Below, in pieces: positions 11,958 through 23,833 of a stretch of DNA of 64,000 nt. Within the stretch, counting starts at the first letter, position 1, and each line of letters starts with the position of its first letter. Both the position numbers and the translations under genes were made by a program. The notes beneath the pieces were generated by a model. It was given only the letters and a program-made list of their open reading frames with translations, did not search any database and was not told the DNA's origin. The DNA is from Aphidius gifuensis (lineage: Eukaryota; Arthropoda; Insecta; Hymenoptera; Braconidae). The DNA is taken from positions 10,678,040-10,742,039 of the forward strand of contig NC_057789.1 in NCBI RefSeq assembly GCF_014905175.1, read 5' to 3'.

Positions 11958-13378
11958 TATTTGTCGGCTTGTTTGTTTATTTTAGTTCCATAGTGATTTT
12001 GAAAGAGAATTTCCAGGCAAAAGTGAGCTATTTTTCGAAAGATGGGATGTAATTCGATGCTTTCTTGAACTTGAGCTGAAGAAAATATCCACCAAAATAA
12101 AAAATAAAAACGATCTTGCTTATTTGGAGCTTCTTTCACATTCAGCACAACGTAATATATTTTGGTTTATATACACTATTTTTTTTCACTTTCTAGTATT
12201 CTTCATTTGTTTTATGAGTTCTTTTTGAATTTTCGACCTCAAATAACCTACATATTAACTTGTACGATTTTTTTTTACTCTAAGATGTTTTAAAGGTCGA
12301 TTATCATAAAGTTTATTTTTTGTAGATGATAAACATGCTATTATTTTGGCACTTCTTCCTTATTTGATCAGTGCAGATCGTATAAGAAAAAAAAAATAAG
12401 CAGATGAAAATACACCTGCTAACACTGAACAAAATCAAGAAATTGCTGGACCCAGTTCTCAAACAAATAATCAGATTTTGGTGAATACTATTATTGAAAG
12501 ACGAAATTCATTGTTTCTTCATTCACATGTGAGTAACGATTTTAATATTATTATATTATTAATCCCATTTTACTTATTTTTTATTTTTACGTTTATGTAT
12601 TTTCATATTTTATTAATTCATGTGCATATTTTATGTAAATTTTTTTCAGACTGCTCTAGAAATTGCTTCTAATGTAAGCAAATACAAAGCTCATCTGAAA
12701 GCGGTTAAATTACGATTTCAGCTAATTCCGCTATTTGTAGGACCTTTGTCAGCCGTAGAAGCTTCCTATGTCATAGTGCATGATACAAAATATAAAGTTG
12801 ATTCACCTCTTCATGCAATCGATTTAGCTTCAAATTTATTATGCACTTGATTGTGATTATCCACCACTAGGAAAATCAATCTGGACTTTTCTACAAGTTG
12901 CAGCTTATCAAATAAACGTCAGTGAAAATACAAATCAATCTGTACTCAAACTAGTAAGTGGCATCAATGCAAAATTTCGCGAAATTAATGAGTAGTTTTT
13001 TCCAACTGCCATAATTCATGTTTTTTTCAAATTTTGTGGTAATTCTACAATACATAATAACATAATAAATTCGTTTTATATATTCATGTAAGGTATGAGT
13101 ATTTTATCTATTCATACATTCTAAAATTATCTTAAATTTAAATTACAAACTTATTCTTAAAAAGAATTACTTATACTTGTAATAGTTTCTATAAAAAAAA
13201 ACAACTTAAGTTTTATAATTTGACAACAATTTATAACAACAACAATTCATAATAACAACAATTTATAACTTGATACTTTAATATTAACCGTTTAGTTCTA
13301 ACTGATTAAGTAAATACTTAGTTGTGTTTTATCATTGCACATTTATTTTTATTTATAATTTATAAGCGTAACCTAATT

Positions 13379-16048
13379 ATGGCAGACCAAATATTCCTTT
13401 GTTTCGATTGTCAATTGAATATGGAAAGTGTAGAAGAATATTTGGAACATACATTGCAATTGCATAGAAATTTGAATATATTTATGTGTGGTGCAAAAGT
13501 TGATGCACATTCATTTTGCGCAAAACGTTATCGTTCGTATGATGTTTTTCGCAAGCATATTAAAAAAAGTCATCAAATAATTGATTTATCTACTACATCT
13601 ACTATACAAAAAGCCATTTCTACATCTACCGAAATTCGTTCACCAATCGATACAATATCTGATCAATCTCGTAAATGTTCAATTTCAGACTGTAGAAGCG
13701 ATATAGATATATTTATGACACAAGAACAGCATATTGAACCGAAACTTCCCCCTATCTATAACCAATGTGACCAAAATATTCGTGTCGGTTCGCAAGACGA
13801 TTCGCGAATAGTTGATTATTTAAATGAAAATAACGATGAAGCCACCGTATCTTCAGATATTTTTTCGTCAAATATTACTTCAGGTAATAACGAAAAAAAA
13901 GATAACAAAGTTATTATTGAACCTCACATTTTATTTGTTGCAAAACTCCACAGCTATCCTGATATTTCACGTTCGCGAGTCAACGAAATTATTAATGATG
14001 TTGATAATTTATTTCAAGATACGCTTAATGAAATTGAGGACAATATTATTAAACAAATTTCGTCGAGTACGCAAAATAGTACGTGGCCTATTGTACTGAT
14101 TAATTTTATTGTCACGATATTTAAAAAGCACCGTGGAAAATTTGAAAATTTCACGACTGAGTGGCGTTGTTTGAAACAATTTGAAAAGTTCAATACGTTC
14201 TTCCCTCCAATAGCTTATGATTTAGGAGAACGTGAAGAATTTGTCCGTGAAGGACAGGCTCAAGTTTTGGAAATGGTTCGTGTTACTGCTCAGTTTATTC
14301 CTATGCGTATGATATTTAAAAAGTTTTTTGAAATCCCGGGATATTTTAATAAGGTTCTAGATTACATGAATTTCTTAAAAAATGATACTACAGTAATTTC
14401 CAATATTGTACAGTGTAGTCTTTGGAAAGATCTAACTAAAAAATTTACCGATAAAATTGTGCTTCCTTTATACTTATATTATGACGATTATGAAAACAAC
14501 AATCCTTTCGGTAGTCATACGTGTGTATCAAAGTGTGGCGCTGTATATTTGTCAATAGCTTGCCTTCCCTCTGATATGGCCTCAAAGTTAAAAAATATTT
14601 TCTTATTTATATTATTTAACACTCTTGATCGACAAGTTTTCAAAAATCCTATCATTTTCTCTAAAGTTATTGATGAATTAAACTTTCTTGATGATCAGGG
14701 AATTGAAATTACTTTACCAGAGGGAATAAAAAAAATTTACTTTAAGTTAGCGTTAATACTAGGTGATAACTTGGGGCTGCATAGTCTTTTAGGATTTAGT
14801 GAAGGATTTAATGCAAATTTCCCTTGTAGATTTTGTCATGTCAGAAAAAATGAATTTCAGAACATTTTCCATGAAGATGATTGTATTATGAGAACTATCG
14901 AAAGTTATGAGAATGATTTATTGAAAGACGAGTTACGGGAGACTGGCGTGTCAGGTTCATGTGTTTTTCATCAGCTTCCTGATTTTCATGTTATGAAAAA
15001 TCGTGTTGTCGATGTAATGCATGACTTACTTGAAGGCATTTGCCAGTATGATTTAGCTGTCTTGTTCAATCATTTCATAAAAGTAGAAAAATTTTTTACG
15101 CTTCCTTATCTTAACCATTGTATTAGGGCTTTTGATTATGGTATTAAAAAAAATAAACCACAGGAAATTATGGATACTCAACTTTCAGTAGGTAAAATAA
15201 AACAGTCATCTTCTGAAATGCTATGCCTTATACGATATTTGCCATTAATTCTTGGACCCTTAATACCTGATGGAAACGAACACTGGCGGTTATTATTAAA
15301 ATTAAATCAGTTGCTTGAGACACTTGTGCAACCCAGTTTTGGAATCGATGAACATGCTTATCTACGTGATCAAATATCAAATTACTTAAGACAATTGCAA
15401 GAATTATTTCCAGATCATTTTAAGCCGAAACACCATTTTCTTATACACTATCCAAATGTTTTATTGAGTGTTGGACCTTTTTGGAAATTTAGTGCTATGC
15501 GGTATGAACAAAAAAATCAAGAGGGAAAAAAAACTTCAAAAACAACAGTTAGTCGAGTGAATATATCTCGTACGATTGCTATTAAGCATCAGCTAATTCT
15601 TAACTATCGTTTATTGAATAATCACGATCCATCCCAAATTTGTAATGATCCAAAAAAACTCGAAATTACAATCGATTCGTTGCCAAACATAAATCACTTC
15701 AAACATTTGTTGTTACCGTACGTAAGAAATTGTAATATTATCCATAAAATTGAACAAGTTGATTTTGAAGGTGAATCAATCAATATTAATAGTTTTTTAA
15801 TGCTACCTTCAGAAAATGGGCCCAGGTTTATGTGTGTCAAAGAAATTTTGATGATTGATAATCTGTTCGTACTTATCAGCAGAGAGTTCACAGACGTTTT
15901 TTATGTAGAACACATGAATGGTTTTAAAGTATATTCTCAGTCCTATGAATGGAGTGTTTGTACACAAAATGATTTAAATGGATTTTATGTTACCCACATG
16001 GTTCGCGTTATCGGCGGCGATTCATATATCGTCAAATGTTGGTCATAA
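13379..16048 (+). CDS. DDE-type transposase, CACTA/EnSpm (Transposase_21)-like, apparently intact
   Basis: One uninterrupted ORF of 889 codons, read from the ATG that begins MADQIFLCF; an upstream in-frame codon is less likely as start. Residues 7-60 hold two Cys/His clusters (CFDC...H...H and C...C...HIKKSH) that look like DNA-binding zinc fingers. The core carries three blocks that line up, by eye, with the plant CACTA transposase pattern: YYDDYENNNPFGSH, LILGDNLGLHSLLGF followed by CRFCHV, and VVDVMHDLLEG. These supply candidate acidic catalytic residues. The gene follows the accessory gene by about 380 bp on the same strand, so the two probably form one element. Its outer termini were not found. 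Confidence 0.7.
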   Translation: MADQIFLCFDCQLNMESVEEYLEHTLQLHRNLNIFMCGAKVDAHSFCAKRYRSYDVFRKHIKKSHQIIDLSTTSTIQKAISTSTEIRSPIDTISDQSRKCSISDCRSDIDIFMTQEQHIEPKLPPIYNQCDQNIRVGSQDDSRIVDYLNENNDEATVSSDIFSSNITSGNNEKKDNKVIIEPHILFVAKLHSYPDISRSRVNEIINDVDNLFQDTLNEIEDNIIKQISSSTQNSTWPIVLINFIVTIFKKHRGKFENFTTEWRCLKQFEKFNTFFPPIAYDLGEREEFVREGQAQVLEMVRVTAQFIPMRMIFKKFFEIPGYFNKVLDYMNFLKNDTTVISNIVQCSLWKDLTKKFTDKIVLPLYLYYDDYENNNPFGSHTCVSKCGAVYLSIACLPSDMASKLKNIFLFILFNTLDRQVFKNPIIFSKVIDELNFLDDQGIEITLPEGIKKIYFKLALILGDNLGLHSLLGFSEGFNANFPCRFCHVRKNEFQNIFHEDDCIMRTIESYENDLLKDELRETGVSGSCVFHQLPDFHVMKNRVVDVMHDLLEGICQYDLAVLFNHFIKVEKFFTLPYLNHCIRAFDYGIKKNKPQEIMDTQLSVGKIKQSSSEMLCLIRYLPLILGPLIPDGNEHWRLLLKLNQLLETLVQPSFGIDEHAYLRDQISNYLRQLQELFPDHFKPKHHFLIHYPNVLLSVGPFWKFSAMRYEQKNQEGKKTSKTTVSRVNISRTIAIKHQLILNYRLLNNHDPSQICNDPKKLEITIDSLPNINHFKHLLLPYVRNCNIIHKIEQVDFEGESININSFLMLPSENGPRFMCVKEILMIDNLFVLISREFTDVFYVEHMNGFKVYSQSYEWSVCTQNDLNGFYVTHMVRVIGGDSYIVKCWS

Positions 16049-16860
16049 TTCGAAATTGATAGAATTTTAAATTTCAATGTTCTTTACTTTAAATTATTAA
16101 TTATTCCCAATAGAATAACAACTTGTAGACTAAACGCTTGTAAAGGATACTAATAATAATTATTATAAATTTAATATACTTAAAATTATTTTCAATGAGA
16201 AAATCTATTTTAAAAAAAAAAATGTAATATATTTATTGCTCAAGTGAAGTTCATATATCTAATAAGTTGTGGCATATATTAATTTTAAATTAATATGTAA
16301 TTTTAATGAACATCTAAAAGTTAGACATTGAGCAAACTTAATTTTTTTTTTATGAATAGATATAAATTTTTTATAATATGTTTATGGTTGTAAAGTTGAA
16401 CCGGGAATAAACTTTGAATAAATTCAATGCTACTCGATATTTCCACCTTATCGAACCATAAATTTTCTGTTATAACAAATAATTTTATTTGTAAATTATA
16501 ATTATTTCTGATAAAAAAACTCAATCTCAATTTTCTTGAAAGAATATTAATTTAAGTATTTTGTAACGATGTTTTTATAAATTAAATATTACCAGAAACA
16601 ACCTTAATGTGCAGCAATCGTTATGTTAAAACAAATAATTTTCTTGTAAATTATTACCATTATTTCTAATAAAAAAAACTGTTAACTTTCATTTTCTTGT
16701 TAGAATAATAATTTTTTACCTTACCTGTATTTTGTAACAGTGTTTTAATAAATTAAATATTACCAGAAACAACCTTAATGTGCCGTAAATTTCCTATTGA
16801 AGCAAATGATTTACTCATGGATTATCACCATTATACAAAAAAAAAAAAAAAAAAAAAAAA
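16049..16860. repeat. About 171-bp tandem repeat downstream of the transposase
   Basis: The block accagaaacaaccttaatgt occurs at 16,591 and 16,762, and surrounding sequence (ttgtaaattat...atttct, ttttcttg, tgtaac) repeats with it. Two full copies and a partial third are seen. An A-run of about 24 bases ends at 16,861. No gene is visible here. Confidence 0.75.
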
Positions 16861-17209
16861 ATGACCTGTACTCCAATTTTTTTGTTCTTATGATTCGGTT
16901 TCCATTTATATGTATTTTACAACAGCTTCATGTTCTACTTCAATTAGTCCAGAAGTAGGTTTATTCCATTTTCAGGTAATTTTTGAATTTAAAACAACTT
17001 TAAGGTGGAAGGTAAATAGAATTTCTAACTATACGATTTTCGAATTTTTGGTCTCATATGAAAGCCAGAATAATTATCTATTTTGTTGAATTTTTTCAGA
17101 ATTTTGTACCTCGGTTTTTTTTAGATAATGAATGTCAAAGTTGACAACTTTAACACGTAAGTATAGGGACTGAACACATATTTTTTCATGTACCCGAGTG
17201 GAAATCTGA

Positions 17210-18030
17210 TCAAGCTAGCCTGATTTGACTTCAAGTCTTGATCAAGACTTAATCAATGTTCCCTTAACACGGGAAGCCTGATCAAAATTTGATCAAGATT
17301 TGATCAAGATGCTTGATTAAGGATAACTTGATCAAGATTGAATCAAGGAAACCTTAACTCATCCTTAATAAGGCCAGCCTGATCCAAACTTGATCAAGAA
17401 TTGATCAGTCAATATACATTTCGGTACTTGCATTTTTTTCAACATCATCTTGATCAAGATTGGATCAAGAAAACCTTAACACATTCTTATTAAGGCCAGC
17501 CTGATCAAGCAATAAACATTTCGGTACTTGTATTTTTTTCAAGATCATCTTTTCAAGGAAACCTGAACTTCTCCTTAACAAGGCCGGCTTGATCCAAACT
17601 TGATCAAGAATTGATCAGTTATTAATAATAACTTATTATATAATTATTATTAAATAATAACTTATTATATATTTCAGTACTTATCTTTTTTTATTGTTTA
17701 ATCCATTCATTGTTACAATTATATTATTTTTCACTATTAAAATGATTTTTCTTAATAAAAACGACGCTAAACATGGCCTACAATCTAAACTTCGTCGGTT
17801 CGAACCCCAGTAGGTGCGCTAGTTAGAAAAAATAAAAAATTTGTCTCTTTAATTCTCTTTCTCTCTCTCTCTTCTTCGCTGGGTAATTAGAAAAAAAAAA
17901 CAATAATTAAAAATAAAAATATAATTTTTGTTTTTTTTCAAGTAAACATGATCAAGTTTTGATCAAGCATCTTGATCAAGAATGGATTTGAAATCAATGT
18001 TGCCTGATCAAGATTTGATCAAGACTTGAT
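17210..18030. repeat. tgatcaag-rich minisatellite
   Basis: The words tgatcaagatttgatcaag and ccttaacacatcctta recur many times in 17,210-17,630 and again in 17,945-18,030. The core TGATCA is palindromic. The two blocks are separated by about 300 bp of different sequence, which looks like a later insertion. Confidence 0.8.
17757..17826 (+). other. tRNA-like segment with B box
   Basis: GGTTCGAACCCC matches an RNA polymerase III B box, followed by agtaggtgcgctag where an acceptor arm would be. A CT microsatellite lies downstream. I cannot fold a complete cloverleaf, so this is at best a tRNA-derived SINE head or a decayed tRNA. Confidence 0.25.
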
Positions 18031-18204
18031 TTCAATTTACCATCAGTTTTCGCTTCTTTACATACACACATACTACCAAGAACCTGCCAGTATAGTGAAT
18101 ATATTTTGGACAGAAGGGCACTGAAAATATTTTTTATAACCATATGTAGATGCGCACCCTCTCGGGTCCAAACTTCGTCCACCGATGGGACTTACCTTCC
18201 ACCT

Positions 18205-19090
18205 TAAGATACTGAAATTTCAGATATCTGTAAGTGGCATTTGCTGATCTTTATAACTACCTATCTAATTCCACGAATTATGACTGTCTGAATAACAGAA
18301 TCAACTCATTTGTTTTTCTATTATCTACTTTAGCCGAAATAATATATTATCAAATTTACGTTGTCTGACATGCATCTGAAATAGCACTTAATTTTCAATT
18401 TTTCATATGTATAATTTTCATTCTGATATATAATATTTTTACGGTAAAATCAAGTAATTTCACATTTTAGAAAAAAATTTTCTGAAATACAGAAATTTTC
18501 GCTTCCAACCGAGACACGATTTTTCTCAGTGTAAATATTCTTAAAACCCTCAGTGAAAAAATAATTTTCAAAATAAAAAAATATATTTTTTCATTTCAAT
18601 GGAAAAATGAAGATAAAGATATAACATCATTAATATTTGACAAAGAGGAAAAAATATAGAGAAGAAGAAAAAACCATATAGAGCATGTATTAGAATCTAA
18701 TGCGTTTAGATATATTTAAACAAAAGTAATAAAATTTTAATAGTCGCCTCAAGCGTGTAAATCACGTCATGCTTCGATGAAAAAATATTTAAATACAAGT
18801 CTCTCAGTCAATTCCTTTATTAGATGAAAATAAAATTTATTGGTTTTTAAAAAAATAAATGTATCGACGCTGTGTCACTGAAATGCATGTGCGTATATGT
18901 AATCTGATATTTTTTAAGTTCACTTTTATGTGGGGTCATCTATTCCGTCATCTCGAACAAGTGGTTTCTTTCTTTATTTGAAAATAAAAATAATATTATT
19001 TTTTTTTGTTTATTCATAATTTTTATTGCCCAACCATAAACTTTATTTAAATAATTTTTTCAAAATGTATAAACAATAATTTAATTCTAT
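18205..19090. other. No recognisable feature
   Basis: AT-rich unique sequence. I see no ORF, RNA gene or repeat worth naming. Confidence 0.5.
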
Positions 19091-19097
19091 TATTTAT

Positions 19098-19508
19098 AAA
19101 AACAAAACATAAATTTACAATTAATGTCGCCAAAAAGCCTCAATTTTTAAATACCTGTCTATTCATCAAACCTTTAATAATCAAAAGACGTAAAATATCC
19201 AAAAGAATGTCAAAATTTTGAAGTATAAAGTTGAATAATTTGCTGGATAAAAAAAAATTTTTTTTTAAATTAGGCGCTGCAGTTTTTATTATTTATTATA
19301 TTATTATTATACCATGTATCGAAATAGCGCCCAATTTCTTTTAAAATTTTTTTTTATCCAGCAAATTATTTAACTTTATACTTCAAAATTTTGACATTCT
19401 TTTGGATATTTCACGTCTTTTGATTATTAAAGGTACGATAAATAGACAGGTATTTAAAAATTGAGGCTTTTTGGCGACATTAATTGTAAATTTATGTTTT
19501 GTTTTTAT
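19098..19508. mobile_element. Foldback element with about 180-bp arms
   Basis: The arm starting aaaaacaaaacataaattta is mirrored by taaatttatgttttgttttt at about 19,489-19,508, with high similarity along the arm (for example aatgtcgccaaaaagcctca against tgaggctttttggcgacatt). The loop is about 50 bp and AT-rich. Such hairpins are typical of MITE or foldback insertions. No TSD could be fixed with confidence. Confidence 0.8.
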
Positions 19509-21158
19509 TTCACTTATTTTGTTTAAATTAATAATAAATTATATTTGTAATTCATCTACTTTAAATTGACCGTGAATACCATAATAAATAATAAATAATA
19601 ATCGAATACTAATTTTCTGGAATATAAAAATTTAAACGTGTATATATACTATTTATATGTACGCTTTGAATAAAAGGAAAAAGAAAACAATTTCTGCTAT
19701 ACCATCAATGATAAATAACTAACGCATGCGGCTGCATACACACGCATATATGCATGTAAAAAAAAATCAGGAGTAGGGATAGGCGCGGGGTATGCGCAAC
19801 GTAACCGAAGAAATTAGACATTTCAGCTTGAAAATTTATTTTTTAGTAAGATTTAATACATGGCTTTTACTGACTCTTATATCTTTTTTATTATTTGTTG
19901 GAAAAAATCGATAGTAGGCTCATTGGAAAGAGAGGCATCGATATACATAATGAAACTATTTTTATTTTTTTTTTTTAACAAATAATTAAAACGACATTTG
20001 ATAAATTAAAAACGACGACGTCACGGACTACTGACTTAAAATACTTATACCCGGTAAAGAGTCTCGCTTTTTTAAAAATTGAGGCGAGACTTTACTCTCA
20101 TGTAAAAAAAATAAATAGAATTTATCAATAAAAATAAAAAAGTAATTATAGTATTTACCAATAAACTTTTGCTGGTACTGTTGACAGTACCATTTTTTCA
20201 AAAGATTTTCCATGCTGATTGATATTAACACAATTGTTTCTGCAAAATCAAAATAAATAAATAATACACTTTTTCTGTGTTTTTTATAACCCTCGTGATC
20301 TGTTCGTTCACAACACACTGAAAAAACAAAATCAGTTTTCTCATCCAACATCAAAAGACGTGAATTTAGCATTTAGTGACGTGAAAGCAGCTGTAAAAGA
20401 TGTTAGTTTCACGTCATCACGTGATTACATTACAAAATCAGTAAAGTCGAGAAAATCTGATTCAGTTTTTTTCAAAGAATCGTTTTAAATGTCTTTCAAT
20501 AGGTCTTTCGTTACGTTTGTTAATTTAATCTATTTTATTTATTTAATCTATAATTATTAAAAAGAAAAGAATAAAAAATAAAAATAAATATTCTCATATT
20601 TATATGAAATATACTATTCAATTATATTAGCTTTTTGTTTGAATTTTTTTTATTTAATTGAAAAAAATATTAATAGACTTTAAAAAAAAATAAATGAAGA
20701 ATAAAATTAATTTTCTTTTTTTTGTTTTATTAAATTAAATTTTTAAATAAATAAAAAATTGATATAAAAATCGATAAAATTGGTAAAAATAAAAAGCAAA
20801 TAACATTAATTGAAAAATAAAATTAAAATTTTCAATAATCAAAAAATATTAATGTTTCAATAATTATAATTTTGTAGATCTTCAAAATTAAATAATTTGC
20901 CGCGTAAAAGAATGTCGTTCTTTAAGTTCCACCATTTTGTGTGCAACAAATATTCTAACGTATTTATAAAACACGCATAAACACAGCATACCGTCAATTT
21001 AGCCGCAGTCTAAAGCAGTCTAAAGCAACTGCTCCTATGGTTACTTGCATCTTCATTAAGCTGTTAAATAATATATGTCTTTAATAATTTCATTGTGCTC
21101 ACATAGTTTTTTTATAAATATTATCAGATAAATAAGTCTTTTTTTATCAGTACAATTC
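19509..21158. other. Intergenic, no supported gene
   Basis: AT-rich sequence. A 114-codon minus-strand ORF at 20,028-20,372 has no domain or coding signature. At about 21,010 a short direct duplication (cagtctaaagcagtctaaag) precedes the F-box gene. Confidence 0.4.
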
Positions 21159-22645
21159 ATGAAATTATTGAAAAAAAAATCAACAATAGATAAACTACAT
21201 GATTATTGTTTGTCCGAGATCTTCCAATATCTCAATTTTAATGAACGATTTTTGATTGAAAGAGGTTTGTTGTTATTTAATATTTCATTATCTATTATTA
21301 TACTCATTATACTTTATAAAACATTGAATAAAAAATAAAATATAACTAATGTAATTTTTTTTTTTTACTAGTTTGTAAAAAATGGCGTTCTGTCGTTTTA
21401 TCATATGGCTAGAGCGACAATAAAAAAATTCCTTTCTATCCAGAAAATAAATTTTTTTTTAATATAAATATTATACTGAGTCGATCGGGAAATCATTTAA
21501 AAAGCATTGTTTTGTCTAATGATGTTATTCGATTGATAAAAAATGAAGCAATAAGAAGGCTGATTCGATTGGACCCACTGATTTGAAAAAATAAAACAAA
21601 TAATAATAATAATAATAATATTCAAAAATAATTATTTTATATTACTAACTTTAATAATATTTAATTATTTAATTATTTATTTATTTACAGATTATTTTAA
21701 AGTTCAAGAAACTCAACACTATAATACTACACAGTTGGCATTTTGAAAAATGGATGACAGAATATATTGTAAAAATAAAAAAATTAATTAAACTTGATAT
21801 CTCATACTGTACAATTGAAGATTTAAATGCAATAACTCAATTAATAAATCTTGAAGAATTACATTTGAATAGTACCAAAGTTATCGGAGAAAGACAAAAA
21901 TCAGTTGGCAAAATTGTTTATGTATTAAATAAACTAAAATATTTAGATATTTCATCATTTTCATCATCATACAAAGATGATAATTTTAAGAAGTTAGCAG
22001 AATTAAATAATCTCAAGGTTTTAATTATGCAAGTTATGAAATTAACAGAATATGCTATCCGAAAAATTATTAATAACTGTCAGTATCTGGAAAAATTAGA
22101 TTTACAAATGTGCTACACAATGAAGTCACATGGATTTAAAGATATTGATAATCTAAGGAAAATTTCACAATTAAACTTGAGTTATATTGATGTTGATGAC
22201 AGTATAATAGAAAAAATTAGTAACTGCTGTATCACAATGAAAGGATTTATAATTAATGATTGTTGTCTCATCACAAATAATGGTCTTGAAAATATTAAAA
22301 AAATGAAAAATATTGAAAAATTGGAAATGCAAAATTTAACAAATGCAAATGATCAAGTAAGTAATTATTGGCTCAGGAAACTCATCGTTAAAAATTTTCA
22401 GTTGCAGAGGATGTAAAAATATTACTGATGCCGGAATTTTTTATATCCTTGAAACATGTGACAATTTGACAAACCTAGATGTTCGCCGAACTGGAATCAC
22501 AGAATGCTCAATTATAAAAGCCATAAATGAAACAAAAATGAGAAAAAATAATACAACATTATCAATGACAGCAATAAAAAGTATCAATTTTATTAAGTCA
22601 CAAAATACATCGAAATTTTTTGATCTAAATTTAACAAAATTTTGA
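21159..22645 (+). pseudogene. F-box / leucine-rich-repeat protein gene copy, disrupted
   Basis: Exon 1 (21,159-21,264) and the next exon (from 21,372) join to give LSEIFQYLNFNERFLIER followed by VCKKWRSVV, a convincing F-box. TAG follows at 21,410. Another open stretch lies at about 21,480-21,585. From about 21,691 a long open block continues to 22,353 with repeated leucine-rich motifs (LIKLDISYC, LEELHLNST, LEKLDLQMC). After a 45-bp gt-ag intron a last block encodes SCRGCKNITDAGI and ends at 22,645. Phases do not fit cleanly at the last junction. F-box/LRR proteins select substrates for SCF ubiquitin ligases. The stop and phase break suggest a decayed paralogue, though missed splice sites could explain part. 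Confidence 0.6.
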
Positions 22646-22691
22646 TGAGTCGCATTCAAAGCACCAAAATAACAATAGATTAGGTATGAAC

Positions 22692-23629
22692 TGAAATATC
22701 GAAGCCGGATCATTTATTAGACAATCAATATTGCCCTTTAAAATAATCCATCTAGATATGTAATTAATTTAACCCTGTTCATCCTGCCCAGTGGAGGTAC
22801 ATTAGAAGGGTAGGGAGATAAAAATTGCGTAATGTAGGGAGAGGTAAAAAGGAACCTGAAAAATACGCGAGAATAGTACACAAATGAAACACAAATAATT
22901 TATAAAAACTTGAGTCAAACACAAAACATATAATGTTAAATAAAATGGTAAATTTATTATTAAAATACCACAACTTTACCAAAGGTATTGATGTTCAGTA
23001 ACAGATAGTTAAATTTGGACCGACGTGGACCTTGAGTTAATTGACGCACTTGTGTAACACTGAATTCACAATAAAAATTATAAAGAAGATCACTTTTACA
23101 TTTGCTTGATTTAATAATTACATAATCGCTTTACTATACTTTACAGGTCGTAGCTAAAACCAAATTCATGACCACGAGGTCGTTGATTGTTATATTTAAA
23201 ATCGGCCAACTATAATTTACTTTATTCAATATTTATTTGATTAAATAATTTAACACAAAACTTGCACTTGAATTTAAATTTAAAAGAACAAGCCAACATA
23301 GTCCATGAGGTCGGAACTTTTTAGAGCACTTATTAAAGCAGTTAGAGCAGTTAAAGCAATTAAAGCAGTTAAAGCAGTTAGAGCTGGTAGTCACAGGATC
23401 AGGGATCCCAGTGAAATGATCGATATATTGGGTCAGTGGCACAAGCTAACCGTAGGGTAGGTCGGGAATATTCGGGGGTGCTCGGGGATGCGTTTGCTCC
23501 CTTAAATGTTACCCTTATGATTCATAAGATGGAGCTAGGGGTATCCAATTGGACCCTGAATATATAATTTTATAAAATACAATTTTTATGAAATAAAAAA
23601 AGGTTCGGCGCTTACCGCAGGACATTACA
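22692..23629. mobile_element. LTR-like unit 1 (TG...CA, 4-bp TSD gaac)
   Basis: It begins TGAAATATCGAAGCCGGAT and ends CGCAGGACATTACA, flanked by gaac at 22,688-22,691 and 23,630-23,633. The same ends occur on the unit at 23,834-25,644. TG...CA ends and a 4-bp TSD fit a solo LTR of the Ty3/gypsy type. No gag-pol lies nearby. It contains a nonamer minisatellite at about 23,336-23,385 (gcagttaaa variants). Confidence 0.7.
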
Positions 23630-23833
23630 GAACATTTTTATATTATTAATAAGTATATATAATAATATTCTTATTATTGCAATTTTTTGTTCAATAGTGA
23701 TAATACAAATAATAAAATGTAGAAACATCATTGTTTGAATAATACCTGCTTTATTTTTTTTCAGATACTAAAGGTTGATGACTTGTTATAATTAAAAATG
23801 AATGGATTTGCAATTAGATAAAAAAATATATAT

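Larger units (their letters stand above)
4718..12995 (+). pseudogene. Multi-exon accessory gene of a CACTA/EnSpm-like two-gene transposon
   Basis: Eight exons with good gt/ag sites join in consistent phase: 4718-4741, 5438-5476, 7402-7571, 8464-8675, 11712-11899, 11986-12151, 12326-12528, 12650-12995. The product is rich in charged and aromatic residues. Its last exon contains YKVDSPLHAIDL and GKSIWTFLQVAAYQI, a signature I associate with uncharacterised proteins encoded next to animal EnSpm-like transposases. Two lesions are visible: an in-frame TAA at 12397-12399 after an A10 run, and a frameshift near 12826-12832, after which reading resumes (IYYALDCDYPPLGKSIW) to TAG at 12993. The upstream first exon was not found. 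A hAT element lies in intron 4. No biochemical role is known to me. Confidence 0.6.
17003..18204. mobile_element. Nonautonomous inverted-repeat element, TIR aggtggaaggtaa
   Basis: AGGTGGAAGGTAA at the left is repeated inverted at the right (ttaccttccacct). The flanks are TTA/TAA on both sides, compatible with a TA duplication or, shifting one base, TTAA. The terminus resembles the smaller 7070-7298 element, so both may belong to one group. There is no ORF; the interior is satellite plus a tRNA-like segment. Confidence 0.7.

Noticed and set aside
11702..12052. 116-codon ORF reading through an exon into the TTTA microsatellite
   Set aside because: The spliced reading frame explains the coding part; the LFIY run is microsatellite.
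20028..20372. 114-codon minus-strand ORF
   Set aside because: No motif, no neighbour support, composition of random AT-rich DNA.
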